Assembly: GCF_050947335.1 (NCBI RefSeq)
Contig: NC_134991.1
Span: 7,874,001 to 7,938,000, forward strand
From: Megachile rotundata
Lineage: Eukaryota > Arthropoda > Insecta > Hymenoptera > Megachilidae
Direction: 5' to 3'
Length of the DNA stretch: 64,000 nucleotides
How positions within the stretch are numbered: position 1 is the stretch's first letter; every line of letters begins with the position of its first letter. This document shows positions 26,041 through 38,900 of the stretch, piece by piece. The translations under genes and the position numbers were made by a program. Below the pieces are notes generated by a model, which saw only the letters and a program-made list of their open reading frames with translations, did not search any database and was not told the DNA's origin.

Positions 26041-26540
26041 TTTTCATAATTTCGGGCATCTGAATTTTTCAAGTCTAGAACTTCGGGGATTTATAAAGGG
26101 CTGGATATTTGGGATGTTTAGGAAGTTTAGAAATTTGGAGATGTGCGAATCTAGGAATTTAGGAATTAGGGGTTTTGAAGGGATATTGAAATTTGGGAAT
26201 TTGTGAAGTGCAGATTTGGGTATTTAGGAATTTATTGGTTGCAGATTTGGGAATTTGATAATTTAGAAATATTGTAATTTGGAGAGTTGGAAATTTGTGA
26301 AATTTGGGAATTTGGTGTACTTGGAAATCTGTAAATTTGGAAATCTGAAAATTTGAAAATCTGGAAATTAAAAAATTTGAAAAATCTGAAAATTTGGAAA
26401 TCTGAAAACTTGGAAATCTGGAAATTTGAAAAATATGGAAATTTGAAAAATCTAAAAATTTGGAAATTTGGAAATCAGGAAGTTTAAAAATCTGAAATTT
26501 GAAAAATCTGTAAGTTTGAAAATTTGAAAAACTTTAAAAT
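26041..26540. repeat. degenerate AATTTGGAAATCTG tract
   Basis: G-rich AATTTGGGAATTT words grade into TTTGGAAATCTGAAAA units of 15-18 bp from about 26310. Irregular low-complexity sequence of the AATTTGG family seen elsewhere in the window. Confidence 0.7.
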
Positions 26541-27119
26541 TAAACAAAAATTTTAAACTTGTACAATTGAGTGACACGAAAATCCGAATATTTGGAACTC
26601 GAGCAAAATGGGTATTTGATAAGTTGAAAATTAGGGATACGTTTTCATTTCGCTTTTTGCATATTGAAAGTGTGTTCCATCTGCGGATCATTGAAAATTC
26701 CAACGTGGACTGACCCGTCATGAATATGAAACGTTTTCATCTGCGAACAAGTCGAACGTGATCGAATAAAACTTTTCAGTTGCGCTCGAAACTTTGATCT
26801 TCCGTTGGTTGGTCATGGGGTTTTGATTAAACTCTCGTATCAGTTAAATCCACTCGTCGAGAAAATCGATTGGTCCTGATACAAGCTAAATGCACCTAAC
26901 AATGTCTACCACATTTCAGATAACTCTCATTCGGTAGTTAAAAGGAAAAAACATTTTTATGTCGAATTTACCTTGGTCGATAGAAACATTATCCTATTTA
27001 TTTCTGCATAGTGTGTTGAAACGATTAAAGTGTAAAAATTTGTAGTGTTGGTTAAGAAAATAAGGTTTGAACAAACATCGACTTCTTTTTACATAATTGG
27101 GTTTGATTCTATTGATTTG

Positions 27120-27665
27120 ATTAATTTGGTTAATTTGATGAATTTGATGAATTTGATGAATTTGATGAATTTGATGAATTTGATGAATTTGATGAATTTG
27201 ATGAATTTGATGAATTTGATGAATTTGATGAATTTGATGAATTTGATGAATTTGATGAATTTGATGAATTTGATGAATTTGATGAATTTGATGAATTTGA
27301 TGAATTTGATGAATTTGATGAATTTGATGAATTTGATGAATTTGATGAATTTGATGAATTTGATGAATTTGATGAATTTGATGAATTTGATGAATTTGAT
27401 GAATTTGATGAATTTGATGAATTTGATGAATTTGATGAATTTGATGAATTTGATGAATTTGATGAATTTGATGAATTTGATGAATTTGATGAATTTGATG
27501 AATTTGATGAATTTGAAGAATTTGAAGAATTTTATGAATTTTATGAATTTTATGAATTTTATGAATTTTATGAATTTTATGAATTTTATGAATTTTATGA
27601 ATTTTATGAATTTTATGAATTTTATGAATTTTATGAATTTTATGAATTTTTGTGAATTTTGTTAA
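27120..27665. repeat. 9-bp array: (TTTGATGAA)n then (TTTTATGAA)n
   Basis: About 43 nearly perfect copies of TTTGATGAA (27128-27515), two transitional TTTGAAGAA units, then about 13 copies of TTTTATGAA (27530-27645). The two blocks differ by one base per unit. The 206-codon open frame across it (MNL repeats) is a by-product of the 9-bp period. Confidence 0.95.
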
Positions 27666-30560
27666 TTTTGTTAATTTTATTAACTAGATTAATTGGATTA
27701 AATAGATCAACAGTATCAACTTGATCAATTTAATTAATTTGACGATCTCGATTAATCTAATTAACTTGATTATCATGATTAATACATAAATATCCATATT
27801 TTCATTAAACAATCACTAGTACTATATTTCAAAAATACTTTCATCTAGAAACTCAGCGAAATGTAACAATTTTATTTTTCCAATCGATTTTGCTTGAATT
27901 TTGGTCAAATAAAATTCATCTCCATATCTGCATGAATTTTATATCTGCACCCGGTATCAGATGCTGCATTGAAACTTGAAACTACCACTCTTCAATTCCT
28001 CTCTTTTTGACAGCTTTTACCGCCTACACCATTTTTCTGTACCATTTTTTTTATTTTCATTTATTTCCATCTATGAATTTCATAGATTGATTGATTGTAT
28101 CAATACTAAAACCAGAGCATCATATCCTTGAATTCTGATTAAATAACAAGGAGCAAGTCTAGGTGACATTTTGTTCACTAAATGATTGATAAATGACGTT
28201 TACTTCGTATCTGTCATATATCATGATTTCTGATGATGAGACCATTAATGAAGACTGTAAAATTAAATTATTCGTATATGTTACTTATAATATAATACGT
28301 TGAATGTTACATATTGACTGAAACAGTTCATTCAATAGAACATCTAATTCAACAATACCCAAGGTGATATTTTCATTAAAAGAAAATCTTCCAAAATATT
28401 TTCACAATACTCTATTGCTCTTAAAGTTTCAAATAGTCAATACTAATATTTCTGATTAGGTTACCGAACAACATTTTAATAATACAGGTAATAAATTTGA
28501 GTGGAATTTTCTTACCTCTGCGTATGTGACGTGAAAAAGTGTTAACAACGTTACGAATTACATTCAGTAAATATCCCTGAATTACTTACCTTCTCTAATC
28601 TAAAATTTGTCTCACTCTACAGAATCACCTACTCTATTTCCCTGCTCCAAATTTATTGCAATATGTCTCCTAGGTTAAATCCCGCTAAAGCACCGCTATC
28701 AATAAAATCCGCCCCTCTGCATACACTTTAAGCCCAAACCATAGTCCGTCGATTTTTGCCAACATTTTCATCAAATGTTTCTTGCAGGCGATATTACATG
28801 CCGGCGATATTACGGACACTTACTTTATTTACAACGTTAGCCTTGTTCTCGTTAACTCGGGAGCATCGTTGATTATTCGAGGTGGATTATCTGTCAGGTG
28901 TTGGCGAAAATTAATGATCTCGAGGATAACGGATGCGAGTTACGAAGCGGCGTGATGTTATACGAAGACACGGATCGATGGTGCTCTAGGAATCCGAGGA
29001 ATGTGTATATACGCGAAAACGTTCGGAACCTAGAGCCGTGCTCCATTATCTCGTGCGATAAGCGTAAACCATCGATCGATACTGCTCTCTCTCACCCTCT
29101 ATGCGTCCGGATTGCCATATGCCAATTGCGTATTGTACTTTTACTTCCTCAGATAATTCTACTGGTTTTAGGTTATTTTTCGATTTTTCTTTTCTTCAAA
29201 TTATGACACTTTGGTTCGAAATAGTTAGGTATAGAGTTTTGTAGGAGCGAATGGACTATAGTCGAAATTGGTTTAGGGTCACCATTAAGGAGTCTCTCAG
29301 AGCGTTTCAGGACGATGATAGAATTGGCGAACATAGAAATTTTGCAATTCAGGTATGAATTTGTAAATTTAAAATTATATTTGATGACTTTTGAATGTAA
29401 AGATTGGAATTTTGAAGAAATGAATTCAGGAAAATACCTTGAAAATAGTACTTAAAATTCATGTATAATAAGTACTTGAAATTCATCTATCTATAAATAC
29501 AAACTGTGTCAAACCTAACAAAACTCCAAAAACTTCTAAATGTCAAAAGCATGTTTGTAAAAAAATTCCTCAATTCAGAAGCACGAGTCCGCCAAAACTT
29601 CTTAATCTCAATTAAAAAGTACCCTGAAAAAACTTGAGAATTTACATAATGCGAGCCGTAACAAACGAGGTTTTCGAACAGAATTCGAAAAGTTGGCGCG
29701 TTCGGTAACGAAGTTTATCGAAACGAATTCAAGAGCTGCGCCAAGAAGTTGTCTCTGATAATTTGTACGCGAGTGAAATTAATTGACCGAATTTGTGCTG
29801 ACAGAGGATACAGGAAGGGATGAAGTGATAAGCATAATCAATTCCAACGTGTTTCTAAGCGTTTCCCACCACTTCGTTTTTCTTTATTATCTATTTCTTT
29901 TTTTTTTGTCATTTCTTCATGTTCTCGTCACCCAGCAACTGTTACACTTTGAAAAAAGAGGCTTACGATAGATAAGACATGAGTAGCGTTAAATCGTTAG
30001 TTTAAAGTTTAATCAATTAGACAAATATGTTCTGCATCCCGCGTACTATCGACACGCGACGAGTTTAGGCACTTTTGAACGTACGCACGCGATGCTGTAC
30101 CACCGTGCATGATTAGCCCGTACTTTGTTCCATCGATAATATATCTCACACATTCTTCTTCCTATTTATCGTGCACTATCAGTTTCACACACCGTGTGTC
30201 ATCGTTTCTGGCAATATGTATCCGTCTAGCGATCCGTAAACACCTTTTGGAAGCTCAGGTTTCAAACTTCTGTTCGATTTCCTCCGCAGCGCGAACTTTC
30301 CTCCCCTATAACGCGAATTGTAATGTAGCACCTTTTAATAGAATCCCTTCGACAAGAGTCTCTTACTATATTAATCACTCGAGCGTAACGACCGTTGTAA
30401 CCGAATGCTCTCCTTTAAACGTTAATCCTCTTTAACCATTTCGTATTGGAAGCGTACACTGTAGAAACGTAATTGTGGACATTGGCGTAACTGGACTTTT
30501 TATCTGGGTTGAGCTTGGCGCCTGCTTTATTCCTGTTAGTTTTTAACGGACTTTTTAGAA
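27666..30560. other. no supported gene
   Basis: Unique AT-rich sequence. A CpG-richer patch at 28780-29110 contains an open frame (28898-29206) without recognisable domain. I see no tRNA, rRNA or transposon. Confidence 0.4.
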
Positions 30561-31560
30561 GAGGTGTTTTGAAGATTTCGGGACTTTAGATATTGAAGAA
30601 TCGGCGAGTATTACAATTTGGGAATTTTGAAGGTGGATGCTTGTAAATTTTTGGGTTTTCAAATTTGGGAGGCTGAGGATTTGAAAATTTAGAGCTTGGG
30701 ACGTTTGAAATTGAGGAGTTCGCAGAATGGGAAATTAAGGGGGTGGGCGACTAGGGAATTTGGGGATTAGAGAGTTTGGGCAGTAGGAACTTTCGAAATT
30801 GGGATATTGGACATTAGGGAATTGGGTGAATAAAGAATTACGGAATTTGGGGTCCAGGGAATTTGGGAATTGGCCAAATTCGGGGTCTAGGGACTTTTGG
30901 AATTGGGGAGGTCGGAGAATACAGAATTGAGGAATTTGGAGTCTAGGGAATTTTCTAAATTCAGGGTCTAGGGACTTTTGAAACTACGGAATTTGGTGAA
31001 TAGAGAATTAAGGAATTTGGGAATTGGCCAAATTCGGGGTCTAGGGACTTTTGAAACTAGGGAATTTGGTGAATAGGAAATTGAGGAATTTGGGGGCTAG
31101 AGAATTTGGGAATTAGTCAAGTTTGGGATCTAGGGACTTTTGAAATTGGGGAGTTTGGGAATAGGAGATTGAGGAGTTTTAAAACTAGGGGAAATTAGAA
31201 GGTGGTACCAGACAAATAAAGGATTTGGGAACTTGAGATTAGAAAAATAGGGAAATTGGGAACTTGGAGCTAGGCAAATGGGAAATTTGGGAAATTGAGA
31301 ATTGAAACCTTTGGAATTAAAGAAATATGGAATTTCGGAACTTGAAACTAGGGAAATAGGAAATTGGGAACTTGGAACTAAGAACATAGGAAATTTAAGA
31401 ACTTGGAACTAGGAAACTTGAAAATAGAAAAATAAAAATTTGGGAAATTTCAGAACCAGAAAACATAAGTTTAGGGAATTTTGGCATTTGGAATGTGATC
31501 AATTGGAAAATTGAGAAATTTAAGAACAGTGAAATCGGGAAAATAGAAAACTTCGAAATT
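30561..31560. repeat. degenerate GGGAATTTGGGG tract
   Basis: G-rich on the + strand. Words like AATTCGGGGTCTAGGGACTT and GGAATTTGGGAATTGG recur irregularly (for example near 30877, 30961 and 31029). It belongs to the same AATTTGGG family as other tracts in the window. Confidence 0.75.
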
Positions 31561-32965
31561 TTCTATTTGAAAAAAATACTAAAGTACATCTTAATTTCCC
31601 TCGCGTAGAAATCATGCCAAATATTTGTCCACCAAGAAAATACAAAAACTTCTAAATTCCAAATTTCTAACCTCAATAATTTCAAAACAGTTAACGTCAG
31701 ACATTCTACAGTGTAGAATCTACAGAAATAATCCTCATAATTACGTAACGGATCTTAAACGTCTTTCGTACAACGCGGAAAAAGAATATCAATCCATATT
31801 ACAGCGTGGGACCAGTCTCACCCTACTTTCCGTCTAATTACGCCAATAATTATGGATCGTAAGCATAGCATTTATCACAGACATCAGCTGCAGCTTCTGG
31901 ACGTTTATGTTTGCAAATGATAAGTTTCATCATAGTCGGAATTAGTCTGAATTAGGATGGTCTTTTACACACGCGATTCCCGTTATCAGGTTAACAGATG
32001 TTCCATAAAGGCGACCTCGTCAAACGCGAATCCAACGACGCATCTCAGTACTTAATCGTTAATTAGAAGAAAACTGTACACGAAACACCTATGGTAGAAG
32101 TTTAGAAGTTTCGGGTGAACATCATAGGTGACATGGATTACGTTTAACACGCATTACGAGTAATTTGAACGATTGATGATAAAGTTGAACAACGTTCTCT
32201 AACTCTTTGTACGATGTCCTAGATATACTAGCATCTACTATGATCTCAGTCAACTCAGATTTACTGCAACGTTAATCACATTCAAGACTGTGGGTCTAAG
32301 TTTCTAACATCGACAAGGTTCGTTGGCTTATCGTCGAATCGAACGTGGTCACCTTGATGGACAATTTAGACCCGTTTTATGTAATCGACGAAGACTTGTT
32401 TAAGCTGTTCATTTTCAGAAGCTAACGGTTGTCCTCATATTTTCAAACCGAGCTTGCAACTTCGGACATTAATGAATTTTATAAAATTTTGATCTGATGT
32501 TCTAATTCATGAACTTCCAAATCTTCAAATTTAGAAGTTTGTTGGAAATGAGATGGAAGTATGAAGATTTGAAAATGTGGGAATTAGCGAATACTTGTGC
32601 TTATGGAAAACGTAAGAATTCAGGGATCATAAGTAGGAACTTGTGAGTTTGAAATTTGAAAATTTGGAAATACAGGTATCAATATTCCACAATTTCGAAT
32701 CCTCAGAACAATTTGAAAATTTGAGGATCCACGAAATCCCAAGTCACCGTATCAAAAGTGGATACAAATATCCAACATTCTTAAAGAAGTCCTCAATCAT
32801 ATCAAACGTGTCCAAAAATCCTGGCCCTAACAGGAAGTATCAACGAAGTCATACAAACAGGAATAGGACGAAAAATAATTATATTTAGTGCCATCTAACT
32901 TAGTCATTCATACGCGATATTTTGTCGTGGACGCTACTGAATTTCCATGGGACGCCCCCATGGTG
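31561..32965. other. no supported gene
   Basis: Unique sequence to the right of the G-rich tract and 3' of the minus-strand acidic protein gene. It may contain part of that gene's 3' region. Open frames are short. Confidence 0.35.
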
Positions 32966-32966
32966 T

Positions 32967-32972
32967 TTTATT
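32967..32972 (-). promoter_or_regulatory. AATAAA poly(A)-signal hexamer overlapping the stop codon
   Basis: On the minus strand the end of the acidic protein gene reads TTGCAATAAAACACC, so the TAA stop (32968-32970) lies inside an AATAAA hexamer. Whether it is used is not visible from sequence. Confidence 0.35.
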
Positions 32973-35189
32973 GCAATAGGCCGCTCCTGTCGTAGCTGAC
33001 AGACCTGAATGCGTCTTCCACCAGGTCTGTCAGACACCTGACAGCTTGCAATAAAGCCGCGAGGAGAAGGGACAGCGACAGGGAGATCAGTTTGCTAGGC
33101 ACTAACGCGTTCTCAGAAGAGCTTTGACTTCGACTCGATATCTTCTTCCTCTTCCTTTTGTCGAAACTCTTGCCTCCGGACTCCTTGTCCTTATCCTGTA
33201 GCTTGTCCGTCGAACCTGTACCGCGTGATTTCTCACGAGGACGCGTCACATTCGTCGTCACCTCTTTCGAAAGTTTCGTCCTCTTTTGTTCGTTGGCTGC
33301 TGACACGGCGAAACATCGATTCGAAGAAATGGACTCGAGTTTCCTTCGAAAGTCCTCCGTTTTTGCCTCCATGATGGTCCATTGTTTCTGTCTCGTACCT
33401 TTCTTGTTCGTTTTCGACCTGTTCTGCAACATCTCCTCGGACCTAGCTTTCCCGGTAAAGTCTAGAAAGTTGTTGTTCGTGGATTCGAACAGCAAGTTCT
33501 GCAAGGAGCTCTTGCCAGTCTCCCGTTTATCCGAAGAGTCCAGATTGGAAAACTTGGAGTTCTCGTCCAGGGAGTTTGTTCTACTGTGACATTTGTCGCG
33601 CCAGAACGGTTTCTTGTCTGCGCAGCTGGTGTTCAAGTTGTAATCGATGATCATCGGCTCCTCGGGTTCCGAAGAACAGAGTCTGATGTTCTCCTTGGCT
33701 CCGTCCAGAACGATCCTCCTAGGCAGCGTTTTGTTTAGACTGTTCGGTATGAAGTTCATGGGTTTCTCCGTGTAATTCGAGTCGGTGGTTGTTTCCCGGA
33801 AAACCGTCGACCCGTTCACACAGTCCGTGTTTGATCGATCATCCATCGATCCCGATTGGTTGTTCTCTTCAGCGTTAGCAGTGTCGGAGGACTCCTCGTT
33901 GGACGCGTCGAAAGCACCAGCGCCAGCATCGTCATCCTCGTTGTCGTTGTCCTTCACGGTGATATTACGATCCGTCCAAACTTCTTCTTCTTCTTCTTCC
34001 TCCTCTTCGTCCTCGTCCTCATCGTCTTCGTCTTCGGACTCGAGGGTCGACGACTTCCTCTTAGTTATTACAGGAACAATACCGTCGGCGTAGAGAAGGT
34101 CCTGCACCTCGTACAAGCTCTTCTCGATGCTCGGACTTTTGTACAAAAGATTCCTCAACTCCGGAATGTCAAGGTCTTGTACGTGAAGTAGGTTTTGTTC
34201 GATGTTCAAGAGGCTCTCCTCGATCTGCACCAGACACTGCTCGATGTCGCAGGTCGGCTCGATAGGATCGCTTTTCGCCTCCGATTTGGTTCTCGTTTCG
34301 TCACCCACGCTTTCAACGTTTTCCGACTTCTGCAGCTTCTCTTCCGTTACGCAAGTATTCCCGAAGAGCTGCTCCCGCCACGACTCTATCGGCCAGACAG
34401 TCGTTTGCAGCAAGTCCCTCTGCTGCGTCTGGCTGTCGTAGAAAACCCTGTAGTTGCTATGGCTGTTGGCTACTTCGTAATTGGTGTGCTGTCTGGTGTC
34501 CCAAGTCAGCTGATCAGTCTCCGCGTTCTCTCTGAAGCTCCGTTCCCTGTTTTCCGACGATATACTATGATCGCCGTGGCTGTTCGCCACGGAGTAATTC
34601 GCCACATCGTCTCGATTGGTCTCCAGGTAGTTCCTGACAGCTAGCTCCGAGTACAATTCGCTGTACCTAGCGTGACTACTCGACTCAAGATAAGCGTTGC
34701 CGTGACTATTAGCTAGTGGATAGGTGGTAGACAGATCGAAGTCTTCTCTGGTTCTTCTCGAAGCTGCCCTCTTCGTTCTACTGTAGATGGAACACTCTTT
34801 ACCGTGACTGTCAGCGTCGTCTTCGTCATCGTCCATAGGTCCCTCAGGGTAGGGAATCTCCTGCGTTTCATCGGGTACCACACCACGTTCCAGACACGTG
34901 TCGTCTATGAGGATATAACCATCCAGAACGTTCTCGTCCAGATCTATCCACCTTTTCGAATGATCCTCGCACCATTTACGATCGTACTCAACGTCTTCCT
35001 GTTCGCCGGTCAGTCGTCGTCGTTCGCGTATCGCCGGGTCTTGCACGTGTATTTGCACCGGGCAGAGGACGTCGGTTCTCCCCTCAAGGTCGCAGATGGC
35101 TGGCGGTGTCGATGCCACCAAAGGTTCGATTTCGTCCAATAAAGCTTCGCGGGACTCACGGTACCTGTAACCGGGACACGGGGTGTTCA
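32968..35189 (-). CDS. unrecognised acidic low-complexity protein with C-terminal membrane anchor (3' coding exon)
   Basis: This is a single open exon of about 740 codons ending in TAA. I do not recognise the family. The open frame itself begins at 35214 with a GTG, not an ATG, and has an in-frame stop a short way upstream. A pyrimidine-rich acceptor (CTCACACTCTCCAG) before 35189 therefore suggests an unseen 5' exon joined in phase 1; alternatively translation could begin at the ATG of residue 127. Numbering from 35214, visible features are an N-terminal part with DLDENVLDGYILIDD (91-105) and three copies of a YxLANSH/YxVANSH motif (165-171, 207-213, 246-252). A leucine-rich, coiled-coil-like stretch follows (324-378), then an acidic run of Asp/Glu (393-411), a Lys/Arg/Ser-rich part (600-700), and a hydrophobic segment at about 708-725 with some 20 residues after it. 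That layout fits a tail-anchored membrane protein, which is inference. It lies on the same strand just downstream of the DRAM-like gene at 35766-39608. Confidence 0.75.
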
Positions 35190-35765
35190 CTGGAGAGTGT
35201 GAGAGGAGGTTCACGTAACCACCGGCGCCTCTGCCTATGAGCGATCAGGTGATCCTGGCCGTGTGATCGTGAGCCATCACGGAGTTTTGGCTCTCGTTCA
35301 ACGCCTCGTTGCTGAGCCTTGTACGATTACGGGTGCACACGACCTGAAGACGGAGAAATAGCTTGTAGTTGGGAGAGAATAGAGACTTGGCGATAATAGT
35401 AGAAATTTGGAGATTTGAAGATTCTGAATTTGGGGTCTAAGATGACTTAGGGTTTAGGATCTGAGGATTTAGGATTTGTGGAGGTTTCGGGATATGTGCA
35501 TCTGTAGATCTGTGTATTTGGAACTTGCAGATATGGGACTAGAAGCTCTGAAATTTTGAGACTCACTGATGTGGATTTGGTGGTTTGAGATTTATGGATT
35601 TGGTACTTAGGCATTTGAGAGTTAGTAATTTAGCAATTTGCAAATTTGATAATTTTAGAATGTCGCAATTTGGATTACTAAATTTGAAACCCCTCTAAAG
35701 TGACCTATATCCAATTAACCCATAAACGCCTCATAATTTTCCAAATCCATATCCCAAAAGAATTC
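35190..35765. other. intergenic or intronic spacer
   Basis: It separates the acidic protein exon from the last DRAM-like exon. 35400-35690 is degenerate GGATTTGGG-type sequence. An in-frame ATG continuous with the acidic protein frame is absent. Confidence 0.4.
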
Positions 35766-35938
35766 TCATAAAAAGCTTCCATCTACCTTCGGATGCGTGA
35801 CCTTGACATTCTTAAATTCATCACTGAACGTCAGAATATAGATGCAGAACGCGATAGCGCACAGCCATTCCGTTATCGTGCTAGCGACATGCAATTCCCA
35901 ACCACCGTCCTCCTTGTACCACTTCTTCGGATTCGTAC
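35766..35938 (-). CDS. DRAM-like copy 1, last exon
   Basis: Acceptor TTTTTTGTAG. It encodes NPKKWYKEDGGWELHVAS and membrane segment 6. Fifty codons are colinear with copy 2. The end at 35766 assumes no further splicing; a possible donor GTAGAT lies at 35786. Confidence 0.8.
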
Positions 35939-38900
35939 CTACAAAAAAGTACCAAAACACTTGATTAAATCACCAGCAAGAGACATATAACGATAATGAA
36001 AGGAAACACAACGAACCAACCCTTATAAGCCGCATACGCCAGCGGACCTGTAATGATGGTGATGATGAAACACACAGTGCAAAAAGTAGACAGTGCTGTA
36101 CGAAGATGCGCTAATCTCAAGGAACTTCCTATTGGATGCAGGTAGAACGTACACACAGCCTGAAAACAGAATACGTCCATCAAAACGACAGTCTCTTGTT
36201 TTATAACATGTATGCAATCTAGTGCCGTGGGTGAATCAGCTTTCCAGGAAATTACGCAAACCTACAGAAACAAATCAGACTTCGTTTGGCTTGATCCAAT
36301 TAGACGGCATTGATGTTTCATCCACGGCTTTTCATTCAATTTTAATTCCCGTTCCTTTGTTCGGACGAATGAAAGTTTCATCGGGAACTTTTTTACGAGT
36401 TAAGTGGGCGTTTTTATGATCGAGTTTTGGGAACTCGGAATTTAGGTGCAAATTAATGACCCAGATTACTGAATTTGGCGGAGAGGTACGATATAAAATT
36501 GACTGATGATACGACACATGGCGATGCAACGCGTGGTGATCCAACGTATAGAGAATTGGTGAATTGTGATATAACGCGAGGCAATTTAACACATAATAAT
36601 ATAATACGTAGCGATTCGTGGTGATATAATTCGTAATAATATGGCGCATGCTGATCTGACGAATAGTAATACAACGCGTTGCAATATAATGCGAGGCAAC
36701 ATAACGCGTGGCAATCTAACCCGTTGAAATACAGCTCGCCGTGATTCAATTCGTTTTAATGTAATGTGTGGCAATCTAACGCATAGAAATATAATATGTG
36801 GCAATATAACGCGTGGCAATATAGCACGAGGCAATGTAACGCGTAAAAATACAACCCGCAGTGATTCAATTCGTTGTGACATAACGTGTGGCAATCTAAC
36901 GCGTAGAAATATAATATGTGACAATATAACGCGTGGCAATATAGCACGAGGCAATGTAATGCGTAGAAATAGAACCCGCAGTGATGCAATTCGTTGTGAC
37001 ATAATGTGTGGCAGTCTAACGCATAGAAATATAATATGTGACAATATAACGTGTGGCAATATAGCATGAGGCAATGTAACGCGTAGAAATACAACCCGCA
37101 GTGATTCAATTCATTGTGACATAACGTGTGGCAATCTAACGCGTAGAAATATAATATGTGGCAATATAGCGCAAGGCAATATAACGCGTGGCAATATAAT
37201 GCGTAGAATTATAACGTATAGTGATTCAATACGTTGTAATATAACGTGTGGTAATCTAACGCGTAGAAATATAATATATGGCAATATAACGCGAGGCAAT
37301 ATAATGCATGGCAATATAGTGCGAGGGAATATAACGCGTGGAAATACTGCCCGCAGTGATTCAATTCGTTGTAAAATAACGTGTGATAATCCAACGCGTA
37401 GAAATATAATACGTGGCAATATAACGCGAGACAATATAACACGTGGTAATATAATGCGTAGAAATTCAGCGTATAGTGATTTAATACGTGGTAACATAAC
37501 GCGTGGTGATTAATTGCGTTGAAATACAACGCATGGCAATATAGCGCGTGGCGATGTAACTCGTGATAGTCAAACACATAGCAATCTATCGCGTAAAAAT
37601 ATATGCGTGGCAAATTTATGCGTAGGAAGCTACAGCATAGACTACAACATTTCTAAAATATTTACAAAAGCTACATCTGAAAATCCTACCTGTGTCCAAA
37701 AATACGCAGTGCTGAAACCGAAACAAAGAAAAGCACCGATGAAGTGCACGATCTTGACGGACGATTCTTGAAAATTAGCTACAATGGAGAGGCCAAGTGT
37801 GCCCACCAGGCCAAAAATTAAAGACCAGTAATTCCATTTCGACAGAGATTCTTGCAGGCTGAACGTACTCGAGCATTCTTTCACCTGCGAATACCTAATA
37901 TAGACGAGGAACGACACTGAAACAGACAAAGAATAAATCAACGATAGCGGGGTTGTTTCGTATTTTCTGGGATCTGAAGTTTTATATCGGATTGTCCTTT
38001 GCGAACGAGAATCGAGGTTACTGTACCGCGTGCAAAGGGTCAATCGATTTTCTCGCCTCGTCAGCGTCGAAAATTTAAATGTCGACACGCTATACTCACT
38101 GAGCATCGCTAACATGTTGATAAACTGTGCGAATATGCAGCTTTCGGGTGCATACGAAGCTGCATCCGAGATGTAAGGGAATCCAGCTTCCACGTGACCC
38201 AATACGACCGCTATTATGTAACTGGAAAACACAAACAGATACATATGTATTCGAAAGCTCGCGATAGAGTTCGCAAAGGAATAACTTAACTCTGATGTAT
38301 GTAACCTTTTCGCAGTAAATGTACGGATTGAAATATTCGTGATAAAGTGAAATTCTTTGTCACATGATTTTTTTCAGTTTGACAATATTTTTAGATACTC
38401 ACAAATATATGTATTGTAATATTAATTTAGTGTAAATATAGTGTGATGAAGTATTAATACCTAACAATAATGAAATATTATCTATTACTAAACTTTACGT
38501 AATTTATATTTTACTACTTGAAAATTAATAGTTTTGCGAGCTACATTGAAACCTCCAAAAATAATATCAACAATGATCTCATATTAGAAAAAAAGCATCT
38601 TAAATGTAAACAAATAAGAAATGAAAAATGAGGCACTAAAGCGTATATCTAAAAGAATGCAAATTAAGCGGATACAGATTATGCACGAGCAAATTTCAAT
38701 TCATCGTCTTATTTGCAAAGGGGATTTTAATAACGTTGAATATTAATTAATGAAAAATAAAGCAGCTATATTTTAGCGAAATCAAACTTGTAACAGCTTT
38801 TGACGTGGATTACTGACAACATCGCACGTTTAAATCTAGCTTTGACGTTCATTATGCAAAATTACTGAAAATTTGCATTTCAAATTTTCAATGAAGAATG

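Noticed and set aside
27045..27665. 206-codon frame of MNL repeats
   Set aside because: Translation of a 9-bp satellite. Only the first 25 or so codons are non-repetitive and match nothing I recognise.
33158..35142. Plus-strand open frames opposite the acidic protein exon
   Set aside because: Antisense shadows of a compositionally biased coding exon; no independent evidence.
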